Assembly (NCBI GenBank): GCA_003505795.1
Contig: DNXT01000388.1
Location: forward strand, 904 to 14,685
Length of the DNA: 13,782 nucleotides
Source: Lysobacteraceae bacterium
GTDB lineage: Bacteria > Pseudomonadota > Gammaproteobacteria > Xanthomonadales > Xanthomonadaceae
Direction: 5' to 3'
The notes beneath the pieces are model-generated. The model was not told the DNA's origin, made no database searches, and was given only the letters and a program-made list of their open reading frames with translations. Each line of letters opens with the position of its first letter. The stretch's first letter is position 1. The position numbers were made by a program, and so were the translations under genes. Of this stretch, positions 13,770 to 13,782 are shown one piece after another.

Positions 13770-13782
13770 AGATCGGAAGAGC
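13770..13782 (+). other. Illumina adapter sequence at contig end
   Basis: The last 13 bases read AGATCGGAAGAGC, exactly the common stem of Illumina TruSeq-type adapters, and they end at the window boundary. They replace the expected continuation of the GFA-family reading frame. This is untrimmed library sequence, not genomic DNA. Confidence 0.93.

Noticed and set aside
1..13782. CRISPR arrays, tRNA/rRNA genes, transposase genes, prophage or toxin-antitoxin genes
   Set aside because: I looked on both strands and saw no repeat-spacer array, RNA gene signature or mobility gene; the only mobile-type sequences are the REP-like elements.

Overview
The window is high-GC proteobacterial DNA from the end of a draft contig. 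Two things suggest Xanthomonadaceae or a close gammaproteobacterial relative, though this is inferred: REP-like repeats of the GTAGGAGCGACTTCAGTCGC type, and an exodeoxyribonuclease III gene of xanthomonad type. The last 13 bases are the Illumina adapter stem, so the right edge is an assembly or library artefact.

Layout. The left edge holds the tail of an HxlR-type regulator (1-131). A minus-strand pair follows: an SDR-type hydroxyacyl-CoA dehydrogenase (1717-2607), then a thiolase (324-1502), with a REPIN-like inverted repeat pair between them. Divergent from the SDR is a plus-strand series: a TonB-dependent receptor (2822-5128), an acyl-CoA synthetase (5209-6834), a Tat-exported beta-lactamase-fold serine hydrolase (6831-8066), and a TetR-family regulator with its own promoter (8181-8879). 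Converging on it is a minus-strand operon of an MFS transporter (10646-11947) and an exported type-B carboxylesterase (9003-10649). About 0.9 kb without a convincing gene follows, then the housekeeping gene xth (12844-13620) and a truncated GFA-family gene at the contig end.

Central observation. The divergent SDR/receptor promoter and the MFS-esterase promoter, about 9.4 kb apart, carry the same AT-rich dyad: ACATTCA-N12-TGAATAT, with 14 of 14 arm bases and the exact spacing conserved on the plus strand. In each case one arm runs directly into a TTGAC -35 element. This ties at least two transcription units into one likely TetR-controlled regulon.

Model (inference). The outer-membrane receptor imports a bulky hydrophobic or ester-bearing compound. 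Two secreted esterases of unrelated fold remove ester groups, and the MFS carrier moves the product across the inner membrane. The acyl-CoA synthetase activates the acid, and the SDR and thiolase carry out beta-oxidation-type steps. No acyl-CoA dehydrogenase or enoyl-CoA hydratase is in the window, so the pathway is incomplete here. The substrate cannot be read from the sequence.
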